Below, piece by piece: positions 11,721-23,689 of a stretch of DNA of 64,000 bases; the first letter of the stretch is position 1; each line of letters opens with the position of its first letter. The position numbers and the translations under genes are program-made. The notes under the pieces were generated by a model, which saw only the letters and a list, made by a program, of their open reading frames with translations, was not told the origin of the DNA and did no database searches. This DNA is from Isoetes taiwanensis (lineage: Eukaryota; Streptophyta; Lycopodiopsida; Isoetales; Isoetaceae). The stretch spans positions 2,982,739-3,046,738 of the forward strand of contig JAJEKV010000106.1 of the NCBI GenBank assembly GCA_021234155.1, read 5' to 3'.

Positions 11721-13090
11721 ACAACTAGACATCCAAGAAGCCCTAGACTAACTAATTAGGACAACTGGATTTATTGGATCCTAAACAGGAAAGCCTTAGA
11801 GATCATGGGACCATCATAAAATACATTAAAATAAACTGTGATACTATAATGTAAATATACAACTCAGATTAATCTAGCCCAGTAACAATGATTTTGGATT
11901 AAAATAATTGGAACGAATCCATGCAACAACAATGCTTAGTTCATTTAAAAATACACTCATATATCAAGTCTTTAAAGTAAAATTTCAAATAATAAGCTAA
12001 GCAAATGAAACTAAGTTAAAATAAATTGCAAATATCGAACTTATAGCAGACAAATAAATAGATAAACCATTTCATTTCAAAAAAATGAGCAAACAAAATG
12101 TTATTATATGCTTAATCAGTAAAAGCAATCCATAAGGCATATTACTGCTTAAATAAAATAGTGGCAGCATAATATTACTGCAATGTATCACAGAAATTAC
12201 AGGAGTCAACAAAAGCTTAAGAAATGTACCATGATATTATACCAGCTCGAACCCATATTTGCACAGTAATAAGAGTAAAATCTTACCAGTAGCATTGATT
12301 AAACAAAAGGAACAAGTAGTTCATTTAATCCAAAAGCATTCTTCAAGCACCCATGCACAAAGCAAAATGCAGGAGAAGAGAGCTCGGTTACCTGCAGCAA
12401 ATAGCATTAATTAGCCAAAAGAGGGTAAAAAACACTAATGCTAACAGGTAAGCAATGAACTCTCTTGGCATTTCTGCCCTTTACCCGCTGATTTAAAAGA
12501 GATATTCCCAATTTACATATAGAAATAAGCTACTGAGGTTAACAGAACAGTCAACAGAAAATAATTAAAACCTGCAGAAATAATCTAGGATCAAGGTTAC
12601 ATTAGATAATAGAAACAATCTGCTGAGAGACCATTGGATCAAGGCCAATTTTAGAGAAGATCAGCTGAAGTAAACCTAAATCCATGCCATGTTAGAAGGA
12701 GCAACACTTAAACTTAAACCGCCAAGTTATATTAGATAATTATAATAATACCTTATCCAATTATCTAGTGTCTAGAAAATTATTAAAAGATCTCGTAGTT
12801 CGAAAGCAGAAATATTGCCCTAGATCAATTTAATAACTACTTGTGCAAATAATTATTACATAACCATGCAAAATGAGATGCATCGATACTAAGAATCATC
12901 ATCTATATGAAAGAACTAATCAAAAATTCGATAGCACATTTAGTGGTTCATACAACATTCTAACAATTTAATGGTAACTTTTGATTTAATTGTACTCCAT
13001 CGTCTGAATCTTCATCAATGCTCGATTAGTACAACCACCTCCACATTATTTACATGATATACCCACGAGTTTGGAGACATTCCCAGGGGA
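11721..13090. other. Unassigned stretch; probable 3' flank or introns of the 13.1-13.9 kb minus-strand locus
   Basis: Very AT-rich, with no good open frame. Around 12390-12400, on the minus strand, an intron-like end (ctgcag followed by GTAACCGAGCTC) is seen. A related sequence occurs near 3125. Confidence 0.35.
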
Positions 13091-13091
13091 T

Positions 13092-13275
13092 TCAAATGGC
13101 ATTAGGACTTGGATTCAAACTTGGATTCAGACTTGGTATGAACTTTGCAATACCAGGATCCAACCCATTGGCTTTGCACAATTCAATCAATTGTGCCTTA
13201 GTAGGCTGAGGACTATTGTGCTCTAAGCCATTTCTTCTGAGGAACTCAATAAGTTTAGCCCCAGTGCGCCCTTAT
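13092..13275 (-). pseudogene. 3'-terminal exon of an unrecognised gene, SAP-like C-terminus
   Basis: The minus strand reads GAKLIEFLRRNGLEHNSPQP followed by TKAQLIELCKANGLDPG and a short repeat SLNPSLNPSPNAI before a TGA at 13094-13092. The 'TKAQLIELCKANGL' part resembles a SAP/HeH-type helix-extension-helix motif, which binds nucleic acid; this is a resemblance only. Upstream there is an acceptor-like CTGCAG, and the frame there (MSKAGRLQGAINK) is one base out of register with the downstream frame, so either one base is lost or the exon begins further in. It lies 3' of the exon at 13777-13916 on the same strand and may belong to the same gene. Confidence 0.5.
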
Positions 13276-13776
13276 TTATTGCACCCTGCAGTCGGCCAGC
13301 CTTACTCATGTCTCAAGTATAAGGAATTCGATCATATTATATAGCATAGAGCCTAACCCGGATTATAATCCAATCAAACTTACTCTGCTTTAAGTCAGAA
13401 TTACAAGAAGATTAAGGAAAAGGTTCCAAACTGTTTACCTGTCTCGATCAATCCTACATGTCATGTAGATCATTTGCATGCAATGGTATGAAAAGGAAAC
13501 GCCATCCCTAATCGAGTTAGGGATAAATTACAAAAAGGAGATCAATGCCATTTGTAAAGCGGCGTACCTTGATTTAGGGGTTTGTTAGCATTTTAGGGTT
13601 AACCTACGATTTGGTCGTTCTTTGCTAGACATGTTAGGAATAAAAGATAAAAACGTGGACAAAATTGAGCCAATAACCACTAAATGAGGTAAAATATACA
13701 TCATATGATACCCGCATGCTACTATACCATTAAGCCCTTATGCATAGGGCCAAAATTCATAACAATACCATTACAC

Positions 13777-13916
13777 CTTAACATCTTTCTTCCCATATGC
13801 CCCAAGTAAACCAAAGTGGTGATTGAAAACATGCATATCCCAAGCAATTTTACCTCCATTAGGTAAATATGGCTTAATGTTTTGACTATCAATAACATGC
13901 CCATGAAAATCAAGGT
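13777..13916 (-). CDS. Candidate internal exon of an unrecognised gene
   Basis: A 140-nt minus-strand segment opens after an AG (TAG) acceptor and ends at AAG/GTGTAA. It reads LDFHGHVIDSQNIKPYLPNG, then GKIAWDMHVFNHHFGLLGAYG and KKDVK without a stop. The other frames are less protein-like. A further piece upstream on the same strand (about 14010-14045) reads KGIGLGLDGNSL and could be the preceding exon. I do not recognise the family. With the SAP-like piece at 13.1-13.3 kb it suggests a split gene transcribed leftwards. The exon calls rest on splice consensus and residue composition only. Confidence 0.4.
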
Positions 13917-14310
13917 CTATGGTTCGAGACCAAAGCATTGTAAAGTGATAGTTAAATGATTCAGTAATTATTCAAACGGTAGGGGAGGAAACTAACCTTC
14001 TACAGAGAGTTACCATCAAGCCCAAGACCAATACCTTTTTCGTTTAATATATGGGTTAACCTATTATTTCAAGAGAACAAGTTCATGTCAACAACTTGTT
14101 GCAATGTCCAAAGCCCTAGAGATAAAATGAGTCCTTATCTTTAACAAAGGTACCCCTAACATAATAAATTACTTGCCATAGGCCACCATCAACACTTAGA
14201 TTATAAAAAAATACTTGCCATAGACCACCATTAACACTTAGATTATAAAAACACTGGATTATGGGATAGGAATTAAGACATAAAGGGAACTAATGCTAGA
14301 GTAAAATTTC

Positions 14311-14745
14311 TGTATATCTATTTATATATATACAATTATATTATGGGTCCTATGGGGGGTGAAAGTAGGTAGAGATTATTCACAGCGTCGATTTTTTGAG
14401 GGTGTAGCCACAATAGTGGATTGGATTTGATGGGGGGCATGCATGGGGCATGCATGGGGCATGCACCCCATCCCCACAGGCCGTCGATCGAGACGCGTGA
14501 GAAAATCGGGCCCTTGATTTTAAGGTTAAGGAAGGTGCAAGGAAGTTCTTTGGTAAAACTTGATCTCGTAGCCCATCTCAAAGATGGGCCGGTGACGGTG
14601 ATGACACTTCAATCAACCCCAAGCGGCCCCTTTATTTGGGGCTTTTGATGTGGCAGATTAGATCTAGGGATTCAATTGGGGCATTTTATGTAGACCGTCC
14701 ATCCTTGAAACTAGGCCATTTTCCTTCAACAAAAGAAAAAAAGGG
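14311..14745 (+). mobile_element. CCCC-TTATTTGGGG family element, copy 1
   Basis: Begins with a TA tract and ACAATTATATTATGGG. It carries a threefold 'catgcatgggg' run (14438-14465) and then 'gcccatct.aaagatggg', and the core words 'cccctttatttggggctttt' and 'gattagatctaggg'. Related copies lie at 23.7-24.3, 34.5-34.9 and 60.6-60.8 kb. No protein is encoded. Confidence 0.6.
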
Positions 14746-14872
14746 CATTTTATAGTTAATGTTTATTAAATATTGGATGTTTATTAAATATTGGATTAAT
14801 GCCTTGTTATAAGTTGGCAGCAAAATTAATGACACAAATACAAAGCTTCCACTAAACCTCTGGCCGGAACAT

Positions 14873-15438
14873 CGGTGTTAAAATTTGATTTGGTGTTTGC
14901 CCGGTTTTTCTAATGACAGCAAAATAATTTTATGCCTTTCGCATGGATGAGAAAGTTCTCAAAATCCAACCTTTCAAATGCCGGACAAAAATTTAAAATG
15001 CCAGCCCAAAAATTTTTGCCTAAAAAAAAACCGTGATTCTGAGAGAATACAAAGAATTGTTAAATTTCGTTTGCATATAATCAATGCCAATCCATAATTT
15101 CGTTGCATATAATCAATACCAAGGTTGGCCATGATGCCAAGGTAAATTGTATTGGTTGGCTGGTTTTTTTGGCATTTGGTTGGTATTTCTAAACTATACT
15201 ATGTATTTTTATTTATGTTCATTGGTTTAGCTAAACCATATTACATTAAATTAAATATAATGAGCGAGCAAATCTATATTTTCAGCCTTTCAAATGACGT
15301 GTAAATTTTTTTTTTGTCTTTCCAATGACGGGCATTTAACTATTTGGTGCCCGTAATATGCAGGGCAAAAAATTTTTGCCCGTTTTGACGGGCAAATTAG
15401 CCAAAAACGGCCATGAAAGCCGTCAAATTTTAACACTG
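14873..15438. mobile_element. hAT-like MITE (terminal inverted repeats, about 566 bp)
   Basis: The left end reads CGGTGTTAAAATTTGA and the right end is its inverse, TCAAATTTTAACACTG. The TIR pattern CAGTGTTAAAA... is the hAT style. Inner parts also pair (gtttgcccgg with a gacgggcaaa word). The flanking 8 bases are 'cggaacat' on the left and 'gcagacat' on the right, an imperfect match for an 8-bp target duplication. There is no transposase. Confidence 0.6.
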
Positions 15439-15507
15439 GCAGACATCCATTAGATTCAAATTCAAGGTGTACTGGCAGACATCCATTAGATTCAAATTCA
15501 AGGTGTT
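15436..15507. repeat. Perfect tandem duplication, 36-bp unit x2
   Basis: The 36-bp unit beginning 'actggcagacatccattag' occurs twice head to tail immediately right of the MITE end. Confidence 0.85.
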
Positions 15508-15509
15508 GA

Positions 15510-17100
15510 GGCAAGGTCCGTCTTCTTCGGACATGCCAGATCTTCCATAGTAGCTTTCTTGACAGGTAGTTTGACAAAGCCAGCGATTTTATTGAGGCAG
15601 CCAATTTTTCAAGCATAAGCTAATCCCAGTGATTTATCTCCTATACTCCAGCGCCCATATCCCTGTTCGATTCACTCTATTCAAAATACCTCTATTTGTA
15701 TCATGAGATCTGCTTGGCAAACATTGATGCTGTGTCAAGCGGGATTATGCTGAACCACGGGAAGTTTATGGCAGCTTGGTCATTTGACGGAGGTGGAGTT
15801 TTCTTTTTTTGTTGTTGCACAGAATGATGCCTCTATTTTTGGCCGATATTTTGTTGATAGCCGTGATCGCCTCAAGGAAAGCCATTTTGCCTCCTGTAAT
15901 GATTTGAAAGCCCCATGGAGCTGGTTGATTTCTACAGCAGGCCAAAGTGCAGAGGAGGGGAGCGTTAATCGGCTATGGCAGTGCAACTAATTTGGTGTCT
16001 CTAATTTGGTGTCTCAGAAGGTAGCCTGTTTTTCCCCTTTCTTATTTTTTTTTTTGTTTTTACTGTCGGTTGGGCTATCCAGATCTTTTGTTCGATGGCT
16101 TATTTTCGTTCATAAACTTTTAACTATGGCAAGGCAGCTTCAAACGCCTTGATTCTGGTGTGTAGTTTATGCTTTACCTTGCTTCATCAATGGTGGCCTG
16201 TGTACTCTATGGCAAAGTAGCTTCAAGTCTCATCTGTATTTCTGGTAAGCCCCCTTTTCCTTACTTCACCAGATCTTGAATAATTGTTAGAATACTATTT
16301 TGATTCTGAAAGAATAGGCCTTTTAGAAAAGGTCCTTTTGTTGAATGCAATGAACATGGTTAAATCCAGCAAGAAAATTACAAAGATTAAACAAAACAGA
16401 GAGCCCACGGGTTGGGCTTATTCTGTTTGATTTTTCTTTGTGGGAACAGATTAAGATCAATTTTTGCAACACTTTGGCCGCTCCAACAAGTAGGCTCCAT
16501 ACAGATATTGGGTCTGCCTTCTGCTGAATTTTTCTTCTGTCGCCCTTCCGGATCAGAGCAGTGCAGGCTTGGCGGAGTGGTGCAGGCTGTGCTTGCTGGA
16601 TTTTCCTTGCTCGGTTATCCCGCTTAGTTCTGTGAACTAACTCTTCCTGAATGCATTCGAAGAGTTCTTCTTGGACGCCATTCCGCCGCCATGGCGTGGA
16701 ATCTTGGTTTCATTGCAGCTCCTATTTAGTTTACTCCATCGGTCTGATCTGGTAAAAGCCGAAATAGTTATGAAGGTTAATTTTTTTTTCTGCTAAGGGT
16801 GCACCAAGCTTTTGCATTTTCGATTCTGATGCTTATTGTTTAAGGATTTCTGAACCTGCATAAAGTTGATAGTGAAACAGAGCATGTTGAACAATTCTAG
16901 CTTGGTTATTGAAATGTAATTGTTAACTTGGTTGGCTTTAATATCCGTGTCTATTGTCAGATCAAGCTGCTCAAAATATTGGTTTTACTTGGTTGTGGAG
17001 ATAAGATTGCAAGTGAGAACATGTAAAGTGTCCTCGTAGACATACTTTAAACATAGTGACCCTACTATAAACATCGAAATGCCATTCTTTATGAATGTGT
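15510..17100. other. Unassigned stretch, possibly 5' part of a decayed gene
   Basis: 15784-15990 is open on both strands and 16412-16627 is open on plus. None resembles a family I know. 'ttgttgttgcacag' at about 15808-15821 followed by NDASIFGRYFVDSRDRL could be an acceptor plus exon, but I have no independent support. CT-rich and T-rich tracts resemble plant introns or UTRs. Confidence 0.3.
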
Positions 17101-17114
17101 TTGCACTCTCACAG

Positions 17115-17472
17115 CAATTCATCCAAGTCCAAAGCTTCTCCAACAAGCAGCCGAGATCACTTCAAAGTTTTTGAAGGTAAATATTTTCTTATTTTATTTT
17201 GTATATACAACTTCTTTTAAAGTTTCATTACACACAATATGATTCATATAAAGTTTTCTTTTGCTGTGTGCAGAGTGAAATTCAACTGTTATGCTTATGT
17301 ATGCCTTTTTCAAGCAGCTTCGTAGCTGGATGTTCTGCATTTCAAACCATAATTTCTGCTCTGCATTTTTATTAACTCCATCCATCTCATGATATGTTCA
17401 ATATCTGCAGATGATTCAAGCTGAAATTGGACACTTGCTTGTGCGGCCTTTAATTGATGGACAAGATATTGG
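17115..17472 (+). CDS. Two phase-matched candidate exons of an unrecognised gene
   Basis: Exon 17115-17176 lies between CACAG and GTAAAT and reads xIHPSPKLLQQAAEITSKFL followed by K. Exon 17411-17472 lies between CTGCAG and GTACGC and reads MIQAEIGHLLVRPLIDGQDI followed by G. The first ends and the second begins in phase 0, so they join cleanly. The composition is that of an amphipathic helical protein (HEAT/ARM-like helices would fit), but I cannot name a family. I found no clear partner exons in the surrounding 2 kb, so this is probably a remnant. Confidence 0.4.
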
Positions 17473-17602
17473 GTACGCACTCCAAAACTTTTTTTTCTAT
17501 AAGAAAGTTATATGCTTGCTGGTCTTATCTCTAAAAGTCTTCTAAATTATGTATCCATCTCTAGCTGGAGCTTGCTTGACTCTTTCCGTAACTTCTCAAC
17601 TA

Positions 17603-18110
17603 GAAACGTGGCCATAACTCCCAAATTGAAGCTCTGTTTTATGCACAAGAACATCCGTTGGAAAGGTCACTGGAAGGTCCACAATTAACGCTAGGCGTCC
17701 ATTTTCCAAATTCCTAGCAGAAATGGGCCAAAACAGTGCCAAATCAGGCAATGTCTTTGCTGCCACAGTTTTACAGTCGGGTAGAAATATGGCCATAACT
17801 CCAAAATGAAAGCTCTATTTTCTGCACAGGAACATCCGGCGGAAAGGTCACTGGAAGATCCACAATTGATGCTAGGCATCCATTTTCCAAATTCTTAACA
17901 TAAATGGGCTAAAACAGTGCCAAATGATCTAATGTCTTTGCTTGCCACAGTTTTATAGTTGAGTAAAAATATGGCCATAACTCCTATTAGTAATGAAAGC
18001 TCTATTGTCTGTGCAAGAACATGTATTGGAAGATCATTGGTCAGTCCACAAATGTTGCTTGGCATACATTTTCAAATGCTTAGCATGAATGAGTCAAACC
18101 ACCAGGCATG
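17603..18110. repeat. Three tandem copies of an about 183-bp repeat
   Basis: Copies start at about 17603, 17785 and 17969, each with 'atggccataactcc', 'gaaagctct.ttt', 'aagaacat', 'ggaaaggtcactggaag.tcc', 'ccattttccaaatt' and 'aaaacagtgccaaat'. The third copy is the most diverged and is cut short. No common reading frame is maintained, which points to a non-coding tandem repeat, perhaps from the 3' region of a decayed retroelement. Confidence 0.85.
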
Positions 18111-18972
18111 CACTCTTGAACTTGGTTTTTACAGCTGCAACAAATTTTGTTACGGCCAGTTGAATGCTTTGCTTTCTAGATATCATAACATCATCTTAAA
18201 ATAACCCGCATTACACCAAGCACATGCTCTTCTCAAGGAACATGGCAAACAAATATGTCCCTGGGAATATGGCTTGTTGGGCCTTCAAGAGCTGTTATAA
18301 CTAGCTCGGTAAGGGTATATTTCATCGTGCCTATGTTGCAAGCAACGCATCGCCATGTCTTCATAGTTTTGAGATTTTATTTGTATGATTGGATCGTTAT
18401 CATTTGCTTAGTTATTCTGTTCTATGGTATTCATCAAATCCAGCCTTTAGTTTCTTTAGTTTACTATCTTGCTCGATTTTAATTGACTCCATGTTCTTTA
18501 TTTGTTCGTAACCAGATTTTATCGTTCGGAAGGCAAATTTCGATTTACATCAAGGTGCACTTTGTAAGAAAGCTTGCTTTTGATCTAACATGTGTGTAAC
18601 TTGAAAGTTGTTAAATTGGCCATTTCCAGACTTGCTTTATGCTTTCATAGCATGCGAGCTATCACTAAAGCTATGAAGATTGCGGTCGACACCCACGTCG
18701 CATTTCTTCTAGTGATGCTTCCGTGATGGGAAGGGAGTAAGTTGGCCCTACATATTTATATAAAAGTCTCAAACATAGTTTTGTCAATGGATTATGTCTG
18801 AAACTTCCCTATATTTTGCCATATAATGCAGAGTCAGGCATTATATTAAAGGTATGAACATTATCAAGGGAGCTGTTTACATTTGTTTTTGTTTACATTT
18901 GTTTTGCTAGGTCCATTTTAAATGCAACCTAGTGCTTTGTCTTCAACTGAGTCCTTCCATGTTGGATAAACT

Positions 18973-19312
18973 TGTTACGAATCCAACTCAGAAATTGGCT
19001 AAGTCCTTATTCTAGCACACAGCAGGGAAAAGGCAGAACTCTCCACCCAACCATAGAATCCTCAGATTCACCCCCGAGCAGAGAGAGACAACAAAAGCCA
19101 ATCCAAAACTCACGTCCTTCTTCCAACGTCCCTCCCCTATTCATATGTCCTCTTTTCTATTCATATGTCCTCTTCTCTATTTATATGTCCTCTTCTCTAT
19201 TTATAAGTTTGTGCTCTCTCTTTAGCCTTTTTCCCTCTGGCCTTAATTGGTCATTGCCCCAATAAAGCATCCTTAAGCGATTTACATATTTTTAGACTCT
19301 AGCTCAAAATCG
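18973..19312. repeat. Left terminal repeat of TRIM
   Basis: Starts TGTTACGAATCCAACTC. It contains tandem 'tctattcatatgtcctcttt' words and ends near 'ctcaaaatcg', where the final TAACA expected from the right copy is missing. It matches 19617-19957 almost throughout. Confidence 0.85.
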
Positions 19313-19616
19313 AAGAAATTTCACCGGGTAAAGACAATCTGTCCTCAGTTTGTGCTTCCCAATGCCGTAAATCACAAACTTAGGCAAATCGCAAAGGGCA
19401 AAGGAAAGTGGACCGGACTCGCCAACCATCACCTTTCCTTTCTCGCCTTTTATGCCATCATCTTTTCCCGCAGAACTTTCAAGGACTCCCCGACGACTTC
19501 TTAAAACGTCGGTGAAGCGCTCGACCCCTCACCAAAGTAAATCCATATCTTACGCCTGCTTGTGTGCGGACTTCGCCCAATTACCACCCTCTCAAAGTGA
19601 AAGCACCACCATTATT

Positions 19617-19957
19617 TAATCCAACTCGTAAATTGGCTAAGTCCTTATTCTAGCACACAGCAGGGAAAAGGCAGAACTCTCCACCCAACCATAGAATCCT
19701 CAGATTCACCCCCGAGCAGAGAGAGACAACAAAAGCCAATCCAAAACTCACGTCCTTCTTCCAACGTCCCTCCCCTATTCATATGTCCTCTTTTCTATTC
19801 ATATGTCCTCTTCTCTATTTATATATGTCCTCTTCTCTATTTATAAGTCGCGGCTCTCTTTAGCCTTTTTCCCTCTGGCCTTAATTGGCTGTGCCCCAAT
19901 AAAGCATCCCTTAAGCGACTGTTACATATTTTTAGACTCTAGCTCAAAATCGTAACA
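19617..19957. repeat. Right terminal repeat of TRIM
   Basis: Matches the left repeat over its length with a few small indels (for example an extra 'atat' in the tattt-atatgtcc run). It lacks the first few bases seen at the left end and finishes with CGTAACA at the target duplication. Confidence 0.85.
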
Positions 19958-19962
19958 AAACT

Positions 19963-20800
19963 AGGGTGAGGCGCAACATCCAAAGGTGTTTTTGTTCCGG
20001 AATGGCATAACTAGTTCCCTGTCATTTTTCATTTCAAAAACCCTGCTTTATACTCCAATAACATGTTGTGGATGACCTGTGCAGGATTTTCTTTGAGCTA
20101 TTGTTCCATTATAGCAAGACATCAGCAACATCTTGTGCATTTTATTTGGACTATTGTAGGATTTGCTTGCAATGCGGAGATCTGCCACAATCTATAGGTG
20201 AAAGAAAATTAGATTCGCTATTGATAATGTTCTAGATGAGTATGCACATTCTATATATAATGTGCAATGTGCATGTATCATTAGCAATGGGCCCAATCGC
20301 TTATTGTTTATCCGATCATTGTTCCCACTAGAAATGGAGGCAAAGAAAGTTTGGCACTCATGCTTATTTGATGCGCTTTGAGTAGATTCTAAAGTGGGAT
20401 TTTTGTATCCCGGTAGATAATCAATTGTATTTCCTTAGCACATATATCTCATTAATAAAGGGAGGTACATTTTAAATGCTTATGGTGCTTCGTAAATAGC
20501 TACTGAATGTGTTCTTCAAACTAATGCTTGCAAGTGCTATGATGCCGATCAAAGGTTGTATTTGGAGTTGATGTATCTACAAGAGGTTGCGGTGAAATTT
20601 CAAGCTTAGATGAACTTTTTCTTAACTGGAGTAGAATCATTTCACAAAACTTTTCCAAACGCCAGTGTGCATCTTCTATTTTGTTTCCATCTTAGTATGT
20701 GCAGCAGGTCAAGTTTGGAATTTTTGTCGATTTAGGGCTTCGATTTCCAACGAGAATGTGTTCGTGTTTTCTATGCTAGTTTCACGAAGCAGTCTTGCTT
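19963..20800. other. Unassigned stretch
   Basis: Follows the TRIM and precedes the WD40 relic. It may hold decayed introns or exons of the same gene, but I found no WD40 motif here that I can support. Confidence 0.3.
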
Positions 20801-20810
20801 CATATCGTGG

Positions 20811-21186
20811 AGCTCGTTTCTTGGACCTTCAAATTTTTGAGTGAATGGGCATGTGATGAAGCTCGTTTCTTGGACCTTCAAATTTTTGAGTGAATGGGCA
20901 TGTAGCACATGTTGATGCTTAGACATATGAATAGAATAGAATAGATTTTTTAACATATATAATTGAAATTGACAATGAATGTCATGGACATCTCTAGCTT
21001 GTGGATTTGTAGTGCACATTATGATGTTTGCTATTTGTCTTTTAAATGCCAATTTTCCACTGGAGACAAGGCGTTTACATGCCCATTTCATAAATGTACT
21101 GGAGATTGACAGGAAAGTGGTTGTGCATGTTTCTATTTCATAAATGTACTGGAGATTGACAGGAAAGTGGTTGTGCATGTTTCTAC
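20811..21186. repeat. Two short direct tandem duplications (49 and 50 bp)
   Basis: A unit starting 'gctcgtttcttggaccttca' occurs at 20812 and 20861. Another, starting 'atttcataaatgtactggag', occurs at 21085 and 21135. Both pairs are essentially identical and adjacent. The sequence around 21065-21125 is related to 35672-35735. Confidence 0.85.
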
Positions 21187-21315
21187 TGGTTCTTATTTTA
21201 TGTTTTCATTTTGTGCTTTATGTATTTTATGAAAGGCATATCAATTTAGTGAGATGATTTATTGATCATTGTACATTTAATACGATGTTTTTTCTAGTCA
21301 TGTTGTATCTCCTAA

Positions 21316-22800
<1,485 letters not shown>

Positions 22801-22828
22801 AATCCCTCGTAGTACAACCTCTTATAGT

Positions 22829-22890
22829 ACAACCCCTCATAGTACAAAAACTTGTATATATATATATATACAAGTGTTTGTAATATGAGG
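22829..22890. repeat. Palindromic (TA)n junction with TAGTACAAAAACTTG arms
   Basis: The left arm 'ctcatagtacaaaaacttg' and the right arm 'caagtgtttgtaatatgag' are inverse complements with about three mismatches, on either side of a (TA)n core. The left-arm sequence recurs beside (TA)n at 34515, 42590 and, inverted, at 56305. Confidence 0.75.
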
Positions 22891-23430
22891 GATTGCATAA
22901 AGCTCGAAGATCCTATGAAGATTCTCCTAGATTCTATGAAGATTCTCTTAGATTCTCTAAAATTCCATCAAGATTCTCAAAACTTTTAGGAAGATTCCCC
23001 TAGATTCCCAAAGATTCTCTTGAGATTCTCTTAGATTCTCTTAGATTCTCCTAGATTCCCAAAGGTTTTCTTAGATTCTTAATGCTCCATAAAGATTCCC
23101 CTAGATTCTTAAGATTCTATGGAGATTCCCCTAGATTTTATTAAGATTCCCAAAGATTCTCTAAAGATTTCCCTAGATTCCAAAAGAATACCCCAAGATT
23201 CCTCTATATTCTCCAAGATTCTATCAAGATTCTCCTAGATTCTCTGAGATTCCATTAAGATTCCCATAGATTATTAAAGATGCTCTCTTGAGATTATCAT
23301 AGATTAAGATTCTCATGATATTCCTCTGGACTCCCTAAGATCCTATAAAGATTATACTAAGATTCCCTCAACTTGCCATAGATTCCTTGAAAATCGCATA
23401 TTCCAAAAATATTCTTAGTGTTCGATCATG
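22890..23430 (+). repeat. GATTC-rich short-period repeat block
   Basis: Dozens of degenerate copies of an 11-12-bp word of the type AGATTC(C/T)C(T/C)T, often in the pair 'aagattcccctagattct'. The same family forms parts of 540-840, 1260-1960, 11095-11190, 41690-42190 (inverted) and 55560-56220 (inverted). No coding frame. Confidence 0.85.
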
Positions 23431-23689
23431 TTGGTCCAAGCTGCAACAAAAATAGTGTCAAAGCACCACTCATTTTGAAAGCTCCTCGAGAGGAATCCAA
23501 AGGCGTGAGTCCCACCTTCATCCGACCCCTCTACCGCAAGCTACGTTCTTTTGAAGGCGATTAAACAAAAAGAAGCTTCCTAGAATGTCCACTAATAAAT
23601 GCTTTGCCACCTCATTACTTTTTTTATTAATGAGGATGCCACCTCACCTCCTTTTAAAAAAAAAACTAATTTAATATTAAAGAGTTAAT

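Larger units (their letters stand above)
18973..19957. mobile_element. TRIM (terminal-repeat retrotransposon in miniature), 985 bp
   Basis: Two direct repeats of about 340 bp flank an internal part of about 300 bp. The element begins TGTTACGAATCC and ends AAAATCGTAACA, so the outer ends are TG...CA. It is bounded by a 5-bp target duplication, AAACT (18968-18972 and 19958-19962). There is no coding sequence. Size and structure are those of TRIM/SMART elements, which move using proteins from autonomous LTR retrotransposons. Confidence 0.9.

Noticed and set aside
18680-18712. Endonuclease III-like VDTHV word
   Set aside because: Five residues with a frameshift after them; no helix-hairpin-helix or Fe-S cysteines nearby.
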